Below, in pieces: positions 41,663-42,228 of a DNA stretch of 42,228 nt. Numbering within the stretch: position 1 is the stretch's first letter; each line of letters begins with the position of its first letter. A model generated the notes under the pieces. That model did no database searches and was not told where the DNA came from. It saw only the letters and a program-made list of their open reading frames with translations. The position numbers and the translations under genes are program-made. This DNA is from Fragilaria crotonensis (taxonomy: Eukaryota > Bacillariophyta > Fragilariophyceae > Fragilariales > Fragilariaceae), in the NCBI GenBank assembly GCA_022925895.1, contig JAKSYS010000552.1, forward strand, positions 1-42,228, written 5' to 3'.

Positions 41663-42228
41663 TTATCCGAACAATGCTTCCAAAACATATCCAGTTAACT
41701 CCCCAGCCAAGTCCCCTAGAACTTCAGCGTTGTTAACAATGCCATCACATAGGGAGGCAATACCTTCATCGTTCATGAAGGATTGAATCAGCACTATTGC
41801 TTCGCCTTGAAGTGCCTCCTTGGCAGAGTTGCCGTTGCACACAATTTCAAGCGCTTTGAGAAGGTCATCTTCTCCCCATCCGTTCGCACTTGCCTCTCCG
41901 GCGATTAGCAGTAATGATGCAACGTCGAATCCAGCTTCAGCCAACAAGCTCAACCTTTTTCTGGCTTTAGCCTTCTCTCGCTCACGAAGGTACTCTGATG
42001 TCCCCAGCGCCCCAGCACGATCGACCAAGTCGCGCGTGGTTTCAGACCTGGCGTACAGTCCGATGACGTAATTGACACTTTCCAGGATAGTCGAATCTGC
42101 TGTCAGGGCGCGAACTTCTCGCTGATCGACGACTCCACCTTTGGCCTTCTCACATATCCGTTGAAAATGTTGCAGATCACACCCGCGTTGCGCGAGTTGT
42201 GTCAGGACGAGCGTTGCCTTCGAGCGTC
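41663..42228 (-). CDS. Unrecognised helical protein, 3' part only (runs off the window)
   Basis: The frame is open from the right edge to a TAA at 41663-41665, about 187 residues, with no start in the window. It reads from KATLVLTQLAQRGCDLQHFQ through ADSTILESVNYVIGLYARSE, LREREKAKARKRLSLLAEAG, IAGEASANGWGEDDLLKALE to LTGYVLEALFG. It is Ala-, Leu- and Glu-rich and almost certainly all helical, perhaps a repeat scaffold of the armadillo or HEAT kind. No catalytic motif is visible and I do not recognise the family. Four decayed fragments of the same family lie to its left. This copy has no stop or frame break in view, so it is probably the functional member. Confidence 0.65.
   Translation of the reverse strand, partial: RSKATLVLTQLAQRGCDLQHFQRICEKAKGGVVDQREVRALTADSTILESVNYVIGLYARSETTRDLVDRAGALGTSEYLREREKAKARKRLSLLAEAGFDVASLLLIAGEASANGWGEDDLLKALEIVCNGNSAKEALQGEAIVLIQSFMNDEGIASLCDGIVNNAEVLGDLAGELTGYVLEALFG

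Overview
This is a nuclear segment of a eukaryotic microalga, most likely a diatom (pennate by inference). The evidence is short GT-AG introns of about 64-227 bp, a plastid-targeting N-terminus with an ASAFAP-type cleavage motif (gene at 33791), a plastid MEP-pathway enzyme (IspF) with its own targeting peptide, and a Ty1/copia element of the kind common in diatoms. Genes are closely packed. Convergent pairs are separated by only 59-78 bp, while divergent spacers are longer and often rich in GTAC-containing motifs.

Layout. 6-6023: a full-length copia retrotransposon on the minus strand with near-identical LTRs but a frame-broken gag-pol. 6030-6777: no recognisable gene. 6778-10227 (-): four-exon chromatin reader with a PHD finger, a UHRF1-like extended PHD and a row of AT-hooks. 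10620-11285 (+): DinB/YfiT-like protein. 11960-13963 (+): atypical short-chain dehydrogenase with an N-terminal zinc motif. 14515-15785 (+): methyltransferase-like protein with two CCHC knuckles. 15845-18986 and 19603-22519 (both -): tandem pair of OSCA/CSC1/TMEM63-type channel-like proteins. 23119-23832 (+): SET-domain protein. 23911-29165 (-): Nup98-Nup96 nucleoporin precursor. 30806-32512 (+): bZIP transcription factor. 32578-33439 (-): IspF. 33791-34351 (+): small plastid membrane protein. 35071-38777 (+): Rad5/HLTF-like SNF2-RING protein. 39055-41290: decayed duplicated fragments of the gene whose intact 3' end runs off the right edge (41663-42228, -).

How the genes relate. There is no operon-like unit. 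These are mostly independent housekeeping genes: chromatin reading, nuclear transport, replication-damage tolerance, isoprenoid synthesis and ion transport. IspF and the small plastid membrane protein are divergent and share a 351-bp spacer, so co-regulation is possible but unproven.

Data quality. Many long conserved genes are open across several frames, with the protein family continuing exactly where the frame changes. Where the lost base can be inferred, it is usually one base missing from a run of identical bases (GG to G, CCC to CC, AAAA to AAA). I therefore read most host-gene breaks as consensus indels and not as pseudogenes. One break, at the same T tract in both OSCA paralogs, deserves separate attention.
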